From contig JABBOV010000014.1 in assembly GCA_012927625.1 (NCBI GenBank), positions 62,001-126,000 of the forward strand: a stretch of 64,000 bases of DNA, in the 5' to 3' direction. Source of the stretch: Glaciimonas sp. (GTDB taxonomy: Bacteria; Pseudomonadota; Gammaproteobacteria; Burkholderiales; Burkholderiaceae_D). Every line of letters starts with the position of its first letter. The stretch's first letter is position 1. The position numbers and the translations under genes were made by a program. The notes under the pieces were generated by a model, which saw only the letters and a list, made by a program, of their open reading frames with translations, ran no database searches and was not told the origin of the DNA. Of the stretch, positions 19,269 to 27,969 are shown one piece after another.

Positions 19269-20264
19269 ATGCAACAAGAAATTCGTTTTGCTACTTTCAA
19301 TGTTTGCAATCTGGCGCTGCCAGGCACGGTTTTCTACACCAACCTGGCGCCTTATACGACGGCAGAATTTGAAGCAAAAACCGACTGGATCGCACAGCAG
19401 ATCGATCGCCTGGATGCCGACGTGATCGGGTTCCAAGAGATTTTCTCGCAGGCGGCATTGCAGCATGCACTGGCTAAAAGCAAGCACTATGCGCATGCGC
19501 ATCAGCTTGGGTTCGACCCGGTTGCGCGTGACGGGATTTTTACCCCGAGCGTGGCGCTGGTATCGCGGCTGCCGCTGATCGGCGAAGTAAAGACTTACAG
19601 CGTATTGCCGCGCCAACTATCGGTGGCGCTGCCGGGCACAGGCGAGATATTGAACCGATTCACGCGGCCTATCTTGCATGCGCAAGTGGCGCTGTCGGAC
19701 GAGTTAACCGTGAATGTCTTTGTAACCCACCTGAAGTCCCAGCGTCCCAATTATGGGAACGGTGAAGATGAAAACGATTCTTATCAGCTTGGACTGGGTT
19801 CTTTGCGTTCGCTGATCCAGCGCGGCACCGAAGCCCTTGGATTGCGTTATCTGCTGATCGATTTGATGCAGAATAACCGGGTACCGCTGGTGGTGATGGG
19901 TGACTTCAACGATGTGGCCGGCGCGGTCACTAGCCGGATCGTGATGGGTGATGGCCGCCGCGGCAAAGTTGGTTTCGACGACCGCCTGTTCGATAGCTAT
20001 CGTATCCAGTCGCAGTCGGATTCACTGCGTAACGTTGGTTACAGCGCCATTCATCAGGGGCAATTCGAAACCATTGATCATATTCTGGTGTCGGAAGAAT
20101 TCAATCCGGCATCGCGTTTTGCCCTCGGCGAAGTACAGGAAGTGATTTACCTCAACGACCATGTTCAGCTGCGTCGGCCAGAGGCTAGCGATCATGGGCA
20201 AGTGCTGGTGCGGGTAAAGTTGTATGGCATCAATAACCAGGCAAACGTAAGCAGTGGGCGCTAA
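19269..20264 (+). CDS. Endonuclease/exonuclease/phosphatase (EEP) family hydrolase
   Basis: This 331-residue protein has the EEP metal-site motifs in order: FATFNVCNLALPG (Asn), VIGFQEIF (catalytic Glu ~58), VTHLKSQRP (His), VVMGDFNDVAGA (Asp/Asn ~218) and the final SDHGQVLV (Asp-His). There is no signal peptide. The family includes nucleases, phosphodiesterases and lipid phosphatases; the substrate is not predictable here. It overlaps the end of the convergent xerD by four bases. Confidence 0.88.
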   Translation: MQQEIRFATFNVCNLALPGTVFYTNLAPYTTAEFEAKTDWIAQQIDRLDADVIGFQEIFSQAALQHALAKSKHYAHAHQLGFDPVARDGIFTPSVALVSRLPLIGEVKTYSVLPRQLSVALPGTGEILNRFTRPILHAQVALSDELTVNVFVTHLKSQRPNYGNGEDENDSYQLGLGSLRSLIQRGTEALGLRYLLIDLMQNNRVPLVVMGDFNDVAGAVTSRIVMGDGRRGKVGFDDRLFDSYRIQSQSDSLRNVGYSAIHQGQFETIDHILVSEEFNPASRFALGEVQEVIYLNDHVQLRRPEASDHGQVLVRVKLYGINNQANVSSGR

Positions 20265-21169
20265 CCGCGTGGATGATGTTCTGCGTGCAATTTTTTGAGC
20301 CGCTCGCGCGCCACATAGGTGTAAATCTGGGTGGTCGAAATATCGGCGTGTCCGAGCAACAATTGCACCACCCGTAAATCGGCGCCGTGATTGAGCAAAT
20401 GGGTGGCGAATGCGTGGCGTAGCGTGTGCGGCGAGAGCGGCGCATTGATGTCGGCCTTCAGTGCATATTTTTTGACTATGATCCAGAACATCTGGCGCGT
20501 CATCGGTGCGCCGCGCGCGGTGACGAATAAGGCATCGTCGACCTGTCCGCCTAAAATTACGCTGCGCGCCAGTTTCAGGTAGCGTTCCAGCCAGCTGCGC
20601 GCCTCTTCGCCAAAAGGCACCAGGCGCGTCTTGTTACCTTTGCCGGTAACGCGCAAGACACCTTCGTTCATGCCGACTTCCAGCGTTTTCAGCAACACCA
20701 GTTCGGTCACGCGTAAGCCGCTGGCATACATCAGTTCCAGCATGGTGCGGTCGCGCAAGCCCAGCGCGATATCGATATCGGGTGCGGCCAGGAGAGCCTC
20801 GACTTGTGCCTCAGATAATATTTTTGGCACCCGTACCGGCTGTCTGGCGCTCTGCATTTTCAGGCAGGGATCGATCTCTATGTCGCGATGGCGCAGTGCT
20901 AATTGATAAAAGCGCTTCAGCACTGCCAGGCGGCGGTTTGACGAGGTCGCCTTGGTGGTTTCATGTCTGGCACTGAAATAGGCGCTCAGATCGTCAGCCT
21001 GGGCTTGATACAAAACCTTGCCGCACGCTGCCTGCAACCAGGAAGCAAACAGGCGCATGTCACGCCGGTAAGCTTCCAGCGAATTCTTCGCCAGGCCGTC
21101 TTCCAGCCACAAGGTATCGCAAAAGGCATCGATTGCAGATTGGCTTGCGGCAAGCAACTGATCCGTCAT
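20261..21169 (-). CDS. xerD: Site-specific tyrosine recombinase XerD
   Basis: This 302-residue recombinase resolves chromosome dimers at dif together with XerC. The N-terminal SAM-like DNA-binding domain (DTLWLEDGLAKNSLEAYRRD) is followed by the catalytic domain with R (YASGLRVTELV), K (GKGNKTRLVPF), HxxR (HTLRHAFATHLL), H (LLGHADISTTQ) and the Tyr nucleophile in IYTYV. All catalytic residues are present. It is a chromosomal housekeeping integrase, not a phage one, and is coupled to ogt (ATGA overlap). Confidence 0.95.
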   Translation of the reverse strand: MTDQLLAASQSAIDAFCDTLWLEDGLAKNSLEAYRRDMRLFASWLQAACGKVLYQAQADDLSAYFSARHETTKATSSNRRLAVLKRFYQLALRHRDIEIDPCLKMQSARQPVRVPKILSEAQVEALLAAPDIDIALGLRDRTMLELMYASGLRVTELVLLKTLEVGMNEGVLRVTGKGNKTRLVPFGEEARSWLERYLKLARSVILGGQVDDALFVTARGAPMTRQMFWIIVKKYALKADINAPLSPHTLRHAFATHLLNHGADLRVVQLLLGHADISTTQIYTYVARERLKKLHAEHHPRG

Positions 21170-21666
21170 CGGGTGGCTGCAGCGCTCTCATGCGCGAGCA
21201 GCCAGCGTTTGACTCCGACATGAAAGCCGGTTGCATCGTCATGGTGCGAAAAACCGCCCAGCCCACCCGCAGCTGTGACGCGATGACAGGGAATCACCAG
21301 CGGAAACCAGTTCGCCCCGCAAGCTTGTCCGACCGCACGCGGCGCTGAACGGATATGTTTGGCAATCTGCCCATAAGTGAGCACCTGGCCGCGTGGAATA
21401 GCGGCAATGGCTTGCCACACCTTGCGCTGGAAAACGGTGCCGATTTCCGGCAAGGGCAGATCAAAAATAGTGTCAGGATCTTCCAGGTAGCGCATCACCT
21501 GGGCTGCGACTTTTGCAGCCAGCGCATCAGTTGCGGCCTTGGCTTTAAAAGACGGAGGAAGATAGACTAGCTCCTGCAGGCAGGAAGCTTCGGTACGGAT
21601 GCCGACCGCGCCAAAAGGGGCTTCGACGATGGCTGAAAACAGGGAAGCGGCGTAAGTATTTTTCAT
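21166..21666 (-). CDS. ogt: Methylated-DNA-protein-cysteine methyltransferase
   Basis: The 166-residue suicide enzyme removes O6-methylguanine. The active-site LVIPCHRVTAAGG and the recognition helix TYGQIAKHI are intact. I start at ATG 21666; an in-frame TTG at 21684 exists. Its last four bases overlap xerD, so the two are co-transcribed. Confidence 0.93.
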   Translation of the reverse strand: MKNTYAASLFSAIVEAPFGAVGIRTEASCLQELVYLPPSFKAKAATDALAAKVAAQVMRYLEDPDTIFDLPLPEIGTVFQRKVWQAIAAIPRGQVLTYGQIAKHIRSAPRAVGQACGANWFPLVIPCHRVTAAGGLGGFSHHDDATGFHVGVKRWLLAHESAAATR

Positions 21667-21680
21667 ATCGATAGAATAAA

Positions 21681-21710
21681 ACAAAAAAGGCGCATCGTGA
21701 GATGCGCCTT
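21681..21710 (-). terminator. Strong leftward intrinsic terminator
   Basis: Read leftwards: AAGGCGCATC, GTGA-complement loop, GATGCGCCTT, a perfect 10-bp stem (21687-21696 with 21701-21710), then TTTTTTGTTTT. It ends leftward transcripts just before ogt and is not at the end of any protein gene, which is the main clue for a non-coding RNA. Confidence 0.85.
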
Positions 21711-21855
21711 CAAATTGCTTCTACGCGTTCAGGCTGTTATGACAGCTCATTTGAAACGCGTGTCTCCTCGTTATATGTCGGTATGCCACCGTTTTTATAT
21801 GCTACCCCTCTGAAATTCGAATCCCTTGCTCGTGTGGTACGAGCCAATTGCAGCA
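21681..21855 (-). ncRNA. Candidate small RNA upstream of ogt
   Basis: The ~175-nt leftward unit has a promoter candidate on one side (21861-21890) and a strong terminator on the other. Inside, GCTCGT/ACGAGC forms a short hairpin, and ACGCGTT...AACGCGT encloses a second stem AGCTGT/ACAGC. A 9-codon ORF (MSCHNSLNA) sits in that stem with GAGGAG upstream, so a leader-peptide interpretation is possible. It does not match 6S RNA by eye. It could also be the 3' tail of the dctM message, but dctM ends ~220 nt upstream. Confidence 0.45.
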
Positions 21856-21860
21856 TCGAA

Positions 21861-21890
21861 ATATTACCTGCGTGTTACAGTCCGATACAA
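21861..21890 (-). promoter_or_regulatory. Sigma-70-type promoter candidate for the small RNA
   Basis: Read leftwards TTGTAT, an 18-bp spacer, then TAATAT. The remaining DNA from 21891 to 22077 is AT-rich and I see no gene in it. Confidence 0.45.
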
Positions 21891-22077
21891 AATTTTCGCA
21901 ATAATAACACCGGATTACCGGAATCGGATAAAACAATTAAGCGAAAAGAGGCGTTCACCTAATAAAAAAATTCTCAATTATTATTTGAAATTTTTTATCT
22001 TGATCCAAATTAAATTTTGTTGGATAAGTATTGCCACCGAACAATAGCTGTCCGGCGGTTTTTTCAGGCAATCCGAA

Positions 22078-23358
22078 TTAATTGAATATCAGATTCGGCA
22101 GCCACAGCGATATTTGTGGAATATAGGTGATCAGGAGCAGGAATCCCAGCATCGTCAGTAGCCACGGCATGACTGCGACAGTCAACTCGGTTATTCCCAT
22201 TTTGGCAATTCCCGATGCCACATACAGGTTTAGACCAACCGGTGGATGGCACATGCCGACTTCCATATTGACCACCATAATGATGCCGAAATGAATCGGA
22301 TCGATGCCGAGCGTCATCGCCACAGGGAACAGGATCGGCGCCATGATCAGAACGATCGACGAAGGCTCCATCACGTTACCCGCCACCAGTAGCAGCACGT
22401 TGACCACCAGCAGGAAAGAGATCATGCCAAAACCCTTGTCCATGATCCAGGCCGCCATATCCTGCGGGATATGCTCGCTGGTCATCAGGAACGAGAACAA
22501 TACCGCATTGGTGATGATGTACAGCAGCATCGCAGACATGGAAGCCGAGTCGAGTAAGACCTTGGGCACTTGCTTCAAGCCCATATCCTTGTAGACAAAC
22601 ACGGCGACGACAAACGCATATACCGCTGACACGGCAGCTGCCTCGGTCGGGGTGAATACGCCGGAATAGATGCCGCCCATCACGATCACGATCAGCAGCA
22701 AGCCCCAGGCGCTTTTGCGAAACGCGATAAAACGTTCTTTCCAGCTTGCCTTCGGCAGGCGAGGATATCCCCGCTTGCGCGCCAAAACCCAGGTAGTGAG
22801 TCCTAAAAAGAAAGCCAGCAACAAGCCAGGAATCACGCCGGCCATGAACAGTTTGCCAACAGATGTATTGGTCGAGACTGAGTACATCACCATCACGATT
22901 GATGGCGGAATCAGGATTCCCAATGCACCGGATGTTGTGATGACGCCTGCTCCGAAGCCTTTTGGATAACCCTGCTTAACCATTGCCGGCAACATAATCG
23001 AGCCGATTGCAACCACGGTGGCAGGCGAAGAGCCGGAAACGGCTGCGAACAGCGCACAAGCTGCCACCCCACCCAGAGCCAGGCCGCCATGCCAGTGGCC
23101 GATCATCGAAGTGGCAAAATTGATCATGCGCCGCGCCACCCCGCCGTGGGTCAGAAAATTGCCGGCCAGAATGAAGAACGGAATCGCCATGATTTCGAAC
23201 TTTTCGATTCCCGTAAAAAGCTTCAATGCAACCGCTTCGATCGGTATTGAAGTCATTGTGAAAAGGAAAGTCAACACCGTCAGACCGAGCGAAATCGAGA
23301 TCGGCATGCCGGTCAGCATCAGACAGAGCAGCAGGACAAAGATGATCAGTGCATTCAT
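22078..23358 (-). CDS. dctM: TRAP transporter large permease DctM
   Basis: This 426-residue protein of about 12 membrane spans belongs to the ion-transporter superfamily and forms the Na+-driven channel of a tripartite ATP-independent periplasmic transporter. Family motifs PFFILAGNFLTHGGVARRM, GVAACALFAAVSGSSPATV and PPSIVMVMYSV are clear. It overlaps dctQ by four bases (ATGA), consistent with a fixed DctQ:DctM ratio. Confidence 0.94.
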   Translation of the reverse strand: MNALIIFVLLLCLMLTGMPISISLGLTVLTFLFTMTSIPIEAVALKLFTGIEKFEIMAIPFFILAGNFLTHGGVARRMINFATSMIGHWHGGLALGGVAACALFAAVSGSSPATVVAIGSIMLPAMVKQGYPKGFGAGVITTSGALGILIPPSIVMVMYSVSTNTSVGKLFMAGVIPGLLLAFFLGLTTWVLARKRGYPRLPKASWKERFIAFRKSAWGLLLIVIVMGGIYSGVFTPTEAAAVSAVYAFVVAVFVYKDMGLKQVPKVLLDSASMSAMLLYIITNAVLFSFLMTSEHIPQDMAAWIMDKGFGMISFLLVVNVLLLVAGNVMEPSSIVLIMAPILFPVAMTLGIDPIHFGIIMVVNMEVGMCHPPVGLNLYVASGIAKMGITELTVAVMPWLLTMLGFLLLITYIPQISLWLPNLIFN

Positions 23359-23915
23359 GCTTTTTCCCCTTTAATCTCTTCTTCCAGACCTTCTACATGG
23401 GAATGGTCATGTTTTGGCAAGTCGCCGGTTTGAATGAAATGCCAGGCAACCTGCAGGAAACGAAACGCCATCAGGTAGGAGCCAAGCGGCACCGCCATAT
23501 AGACAATCCACATTGGAATTTCCAGTACCTCGGAAACGCTGCTGGTATGACTTAGCTCGTAGACGAATTTGGCGCCGAAAGTACCGACCAGGCCGGTGAA
23601 TGTTGCACCGGCCAGCAGGCCGAAGATGATGAATTTTTTGCGCCAGGGCGTATTCAACTTGTTGATCAAGACGTCAACGCCGACGTGGATGCCGGTGCGC
23701 ACGCCATAAGCGGCACCGAACTTTGCCATCCAGACGAACATATAAATGGTCAATTCCTGGGCCCAACTGGTATTGATGTGGATCAGTGCATCCTGGATGC
23801 CGAACAGGGTAATACCGGACGCGTAGCGGTGCAGGACAGCGACAAAGGTGACAATGGTTGCCGCTGCCATCAAGAAGGCGATCAGCCATTCTTCAAGATG
23901 ATCAAGAATTTTCAT
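23355..23915 (-). CDS. dctQ: TRAP transporter small permease DctQ
   Basis: This 186-residue protein has four predicted membrane spans. The frame extends further upstream, but MKILDHLEEWLIAFLMAAAT at 23915 is the natural start of the family. The motif SWAQELTIYMFVWMAKFGAAYG is typical of DctQ. It sits between dctP and dctM; an AT-rich repeat with a hairpin lies in the 183-bp gap to dctP. Confidence 0.92.
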   Translation of the reverse strand: MKILDHLEEWLIAFLMAAATIVTFVAVLHRYASGITLFGIQDALIHINTSWAQELTIYMFVWMAKFGAAYGVRTGIHVGVDVLINKLNTPWRKKFIIFGLLAGATFTGLVGTFGAKFVYELSHTSSVSEVLEIPMWIVYMAVPLGSYLMAFRFLQVAWHFIQTGDLPKHDHSHVEGLEEEIKGEKA

Positions 23916-23944
23916 GGGTTTCCCGATAGGCGTGGGAGTTAAGG

Positions 23945-24010
23945 ATAATGACGGGGGTATGCTTGGTTTGTGCAGCTTTACCGCATGTATTTGTGCGGTA
24001 TTAAAAATAC
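23945..24010 (-). repeat. AT-rich ~70-nt dispersed element, copy 4 (dctP-dctQ gap, reverse)
   Basis: Read leftwards: GTATTTTTAA, then TACCGCA (loop) TGCGGTA, a perfect 7-bp hairpin at 23979-24000, then ATACCCCCGTCATTAT. This is the only copy found in reverse orientation, and so it is in the direction of transcription of the dct operon. The hairpin could reduce read-through from dctP into dctQM. Confidence 0.55.
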
Positions 24011-24098
24011 TATTACCGGTATATTCCACGCAAAAAAACACGCGACTTACAAGTCAAGAATGCTTGCAAGCCGCATAGTTACCGTACTGACTGGAGAA

Positions 24099-25103
24099 TC
24101 ACTTCAGGAGCAGTGCTGCCGATTCCTTGTTGATGGAAGAAATCAGATCCTTGCCGATGCGGCTTTCCATTTGTTTCTGGACCGGCGCCAAGGCTTTGCG
24201 CCATTCGACCTGTTCTTTGCCGTTCAAATCATACACAGTCGTTTTGCCGGAAGCCCTGACGGCGGCCATCGCCTTGTCGTTTTCTTGCTGGGCGATCGCA
24301 TTGGCGTAGCGGGTCGATTCTTTCATCGCACCTTCCAGTTCGGTGCGAATATCGGCCGGCAAGCCATCCCAGAATTTCTTGTTGACGATCACTGCATAGC
24401 CTAGATAGCCATGTTTGGTCATAGTGACGTGCTTTTGCACTTCATACATTTTTTGCGTGTACAAATTCGATGGTGGGTTCTCGGTGCCGTCCACCACGCC
24501 AGTTTGCAATGCTTGGTACACCTCGGAGAAAGCCATTACCTGCGGGTTTGCGCCCAGCGCACGCATCTGCGCATCCAGTACCTTGGATGACTGGATACGC
24601 ATTTTCAAGCCTTTCATGTCTGCCGGTGAATGCAACGGCGTGTTGGCCGACATGACCTTGAAACCGTTATCCCAGAAAGCCAGGCCGATGATGCCCTTGG
24701 GTTCGAGTTTTTTCAGCAGACTCTTGCCGATCGGACCTTCGGTTACGCGATACAGCACATCCTTGGAAGGGAAAATATACGGCAGGTCGAAGACTTCAAA
24801 TTCCCGCACGCCCAATGGGCCGAATTTTGCCAGCGATGGCGCCAGCATCTGGACTGCACCGAGTTGCAATGCTTCCAGTTCTTCCTTGTCCTTATACAAG
24901 GTGCTGTTGGGATATACCTCAACCTTAACGCGGCCTTTGGTATATTTTTCTGCCAATTCCTTAAAACGATCGGCAGCTTTGCCTTTCGGCGTGTCCTTTG
25001 CAACCACGTGGCTGAACTTGATGACGATCGGGGCTTGTGCAAAAGCAATCGGGCTTATGAGTAACGCCGACGCCAGCGCCAGGAATAGTGTTTTGAGTTT
25101 CAT
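24099..25103 (-). CDS. dctP: TRAP substrate-binding protein DctP
   Basis: This 334-residue periplasmic protein has a signal peptide (MKLKTLFLALASALLISPIAFA). It has the DctP hallmarks IKFSHVVAKDTPKGKAADRF, LKMRIQSSKVLDAQM (substrate-binding Arg) and SEVYQALQTGVVDGTENPPS. The ligand is probably a C4-dicarboxylate such as malate, succinate or fumarate, inferred from family resemblance and from the adjacent DctS/DctR-like regulators. It is the first gene of dctPQM. Confidence 0.93.
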   Translation of the reverse strand: MKLKTLFLALASALLISPIAFAQAPIVIKFSHVVAKDTPKGKAADRFKELAEKYTKGRVKVEVYPNSTLYKDKEELEALQLGAVQMLAPSLAKFGPLGVREFEVFDLPYIFPSKDVLYRVTEGPIGKSLLKKLEPKGIIGLAFWDNGFKVMSANTPLHSPADMKGLKMRIQSSKVLDAQMRALGANPQVMAFSEVYQALQTGVVDGTENPPSNLYTQKMYEVQKHVTMTKHGYLGYAVIVNKKFWDGLPADIRTELEGAMKESTRYANAIAQQENDKAMAAVRASGKTTVYDLNGKEQVEWRKALAPVQKQMESRIGKDLISSINKESAALLLK

Positions 25104-25306
25104 GTTTGTCTCCGGTAAATGTGAAAAACGTTTTTTAAATATTTCGTTATTTTTGCAAGTCTTTCATGGCAGCACAATTGTGGATAACCACAACCCGAAA
25201 AAGCTGCTTCAGCCTGAACCTTAAAAAACAGGCATAGAATATTCGGTAAAATTTCAGGCCAAGCAATAGCCCCATCTTGAATACGCTAGAAAGACGCTTT
25301 GCTCCT

Positions 25307-27346
25307 ATGACAATTGCTGGATTTAAATATTTTGGTGCCGTTCCGTTGCAACCTAAGCAGGCATGGCGCTGGCTGCTGCCAGTGATGCTGGTATTGCTGG
25401 TGTTGTCGATGCTGATATGGCTGCCATGGCAAGTACGGCAGATGGAAGTCGGCGAACGTCAAGAACAGATGATTGCCGATACGCTTTGGGTAGAGCAGGC
25501 GATTCGCTTTCAGTTACGGCGGAATGAAGAAATTTTTCACCAAGTTGGAACCGAAATTGCCAGCGGATACCTGTCGCCTGACAAATTGCACGAACGTACC
25601 GTGCTGTTACTAAAAAGTAGCAGTGAGATTCGGCAGGTCATGTGGCTGGATGCGGCAGGACGGATAGTTGCGTTCAGCGATCAGCGATCAATCGCTTCCT
25701 CGCGGCTGCCGGATGCATCGGCGCAAGCATCGGTCAACGCGCGCAAGCTGAAATCGCCGCAATATAGTCATCCGTTCAAAACCGATAGCGTAAGCGGCGT
25801 GTCGGGGTTGATCTTGATGGATTGCCACTTGCCGATCTTCAGTCACGGCCAATACAGCGGTAGTCTGGTGATTCGTTATGCGTTGCAGGATATTCTCGAT
25901 CAGATGGTGCCGTGGTGGTTCGCTCAGGATAACCAGATCGTATTGGCCGACGACGACGATGTCATTTTCGCCCAGCGGGCGGCCGGCGGCATGGGACGCG
26001 GCGTGTACACACATCGCCACACGCTCGATTTGCCGGGAGCAGCAGTGTATCTGCGCACCAATAGCGTCAAAAGTGCGCCGACTCTGCTGCCCAATTTGCT
26101 GGTTGGCTCTATCATTCTGCTGGCGCTGGGCCTGATCTGGAGTTTATGGGCGTTGTGGCGGGATATCAATCGTCGGCTGGCGGCGGAAGGTGCGCTGCGT
26201 GAGCAGGTTGCCTTCCGTATTGCGATGGAAAACTCGCTCGTGACCGGGCTGCGGGCACGCGACCTTGAAGGGCGGATTAGCTATGTTAATCCGGCGTTCT
26301 GCCAGATGGTTGGTTTAACTGCCGATCAATTGCTCAACAAGGTTCCGCCGATGCCGTACTGGGCCCCAGAGGCGATCGAAGACCATGAAGGGCGCTTTGC
26401 CCAAGTCTTGGCCGGCACCGTACAGCGACATGGTTTTGAGATCATATTTCAGCGTGCCAACGGCGAACGGTTCCCGGTGCTGATTTTCGAATCGCCTCTG
26501 CTGGACGACAGCGGTAAGCAGACTGGCTGGATGGGGTCGATCCTGGATATTTCGGATCGCAAAAGAGTGGAGGAATTAAACCTTCAGCAGCAGGAAAAGT
26601 TGCAATCCAGTGCGCGTCTGGCAACTATGGGCGAACTGGCATCGACATTGGCGCATGAACTCAATCAGCCGCTGGCCGCCATTTCCAGTTACACCGTCGG
26701 CGCCATCAATCTGCTGCAGTCAGGCGTGGTTGACCCTGCGTTGTTGACACCGGCGCTAAAAAAGGCCAACGCGCAAGTGCAGCGCGCCGGCTTGATCATT
26801 CGCAGCGTGCATGAGTTCGTCAAGCGGCGCGAACCGACCCGCGAACCGGTTTCGATGCAAAATCTGATCGACAGTGTGATGCCGCTGATTGAACTGCAGG
26901 CGCAACAGAGTTACGTCGCTATCCAGTTCAGCATTATCCCCAGGCTACCGAACGTGCTGGCCGACCGTGTGATGCTGGAGCAGGTGTTACTGAACCTGAC
27001 GCGCAATGCCATTGAGTCAATGCAGCAGGTTGCTGCCGAGCGGCGTATCTTGCGCATCACCGTCAGCGCAGATAATGTGCCGTTCAATACTGCAGCAGCG
27101 CTTGCGAATGTGGTGGTATCCGTGATCGACCAGGGGCACGGGATCGCGCCGGAAGTGGCCAAACACTTGTTTTCGCCTTTCTTTTCGACCAAGGCCGAGG
27201 GCATGGGAATCGGTCTGAAAATATGCCGTACCACGTTGGAGTTTCATGGCGGCACCCTGAATTATGTGAATAACCCGCTTGGCGGTACAATTTTCCGCTT
27301 TTCATTGCCACCGCATCTGCCACGTCTGGCGCAGTTGTCCGAATAA
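25307..27346 (+). CDS. Sensor histidine kinase, DctS/DctB type
   Basis: I start at ATG 25307 (679 residues); a TTG at 25277 would add ten. A membrane span near residues 20-45, a periplasmic sensor of ~210 residues, a second span near 265-285, then a PAS domain (NSLVTGLRARDLEGRISYVNP region), HisKA with LASTLAHELNQPLAAISS (His ~450) and an HATPase with DQGHGIAPEVAK and TKAEGMGIGLKICR. It is divergent from dctP and followed by a FixJ-type regulator. This matches the DctS-DctR pair that switches on dctPQM in Rhodobacter, so dicarboxylate sensing is the likely role. Confidence 0.88.
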   Translation: MTIAGFKYFGAVPLQPKQAWRWLLPVMLVLLVLSMLIWLPWQVRQMEVGERQEQMIADTLWVEQAIRFQLRRNEEIFHQVGTEIASGYLSPDKLHERTVLLLKSSSEIRQVMWLDAAGRIVAFSDQRSIASSRLPDASAQASVNARKLKSPQYSHPFKTDSVSGVSGLILMDCHLPIFSHGQYSGSLVIRYALQDILDQMVPWWFAQDNQIVLADDDDVIFAQRAAGGMGRGVYTHRHTLDLPGAAVYLRTNSVKSAPTLLPNLLVGSIILLALGLIWSLWALWRDINRRLAAEGALREQVAFRIAMENSLVTGLRARDLEGRISYVNPAFCQMVGLTADQLLNKVPPMPYWAPEAIEDHEGRFAQVLAGTVQRHGFEIIFQRANGERFPVLIFESPLLDDSGKQTGWMGSILDISDRKRVEELNLQQQEKLQSSARLATMGELASTLAHELNQPLAAISSYTVGAINLLQSGVVDPALLTPALKKANAQVQRAGLIIRSVHEFVKRREPTREPVSMQNLIDSVMPLIELQAQQSYVAIQFSIIPRLPNVLADRVMLEQVLLNLTRNAIESMQQVAAERRILRITVSADNVPFNTAAALANVVVSVIDQGHGIAPEVAKHLFSPFFSTKAEGMGIGLKICRTTLEFHGGTLNYVNNPLGGTIFRFSLPPHLPRLAQLSE

Positions 27347-27359
27347 CCGAGGAACCCGC

Positions 27360-27950
27360 ATGCTGCACATAGTCGATGACGAAGAAGTAATTCGCGACTC
27401 ACTGCTATGGCTGGCCAGATCGCGCGCCATCGCCGCCACAGCCTACGCCAGCGCCACTGAGTTTTTGCTCGCCCTCGATGGCAAGGTTGCCTTCGATGCG
27501 CAAGGTGAATGCTTGCTGCTCGACGTCCGCATGCCCGATATGAATGGCATTGCGCTGTTTGACGTGCTGGCAGGGCGCGGCTTGACGCGACAGTTGCCGG
27601 TGATTTTTCTGACCGGTCACGGCGATGTGCCGATGGCGGTCGATACTTTAAAACGCGGTGCGTTCGATTTTTTCGAAAAACCGCTGAACGATAACAAGTT
27701 GATGGACCGGGCGCAGGAAGCCTTGCTGATCTCTATGGATGCCGGCATTATGGCGCTGATCCAGCGTCGTCTGGAAACCCTGTCGGTGCGCGAGCGCGAA
27801 GTGCTGGATCTGATTCTGGACGGGAAAATGAACAAGATCGTCGCGGATGAACTTGGCATCAGTATGCGCACAGTCGAAGTGCATCGCGCCCATATTTTCG
27901 ACAAGATGCATGTCAAGACCGCGGTCGAACTGGCGCGGTTGCTGAAGTAA
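27360..27950 (+). CDS. FixJ/DctR-type response regulator
   Basis: This 196-residue protein starts at ATG 27360 (MLHIVDDEEVIRDSLLW). The receiver has the phospho-acceptor Asp in LLLDVRMPDMNG (~56) and Lys in FFEKPLND. It is followed by a LuxR-type helix-turn-helix (LSVREREVLDLILDGKMNK...ISMRTVEVHRAHIFDKM). It lies 13 bp after the kinase gene and should regulate the divergent dctPQM. Sigma-54 interaction modules are absent, in contrast to DctD. Confidence 0.9.
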   Translation: MLHIVDDEEVIRDSLLWLARSRAIAATAYASATEFLLALDGKVAFDAQGECLLLDVRMPDMNGIALFDVLAGRGLTRQLPVIFLTGHGDVPMAVDTLKRGAFDFFEKPLNDNKLMDRAQEALLISMDAGIMALIQRRLETLSVREREVLDLILDGKMNKIVADELGISMRTVEVHRAHIFDKMHVKTAVELARLLK

Positions 27951-27969
27951 TTCTGAATTTGACAGGCGG

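Noticed and set aside
21681-21855. 6S RNA as identity of the candidate small RNA
   Set aside because: Length fits, but the typical long-stem closing sequence and central bubble of 6S RNA could not be recognised.
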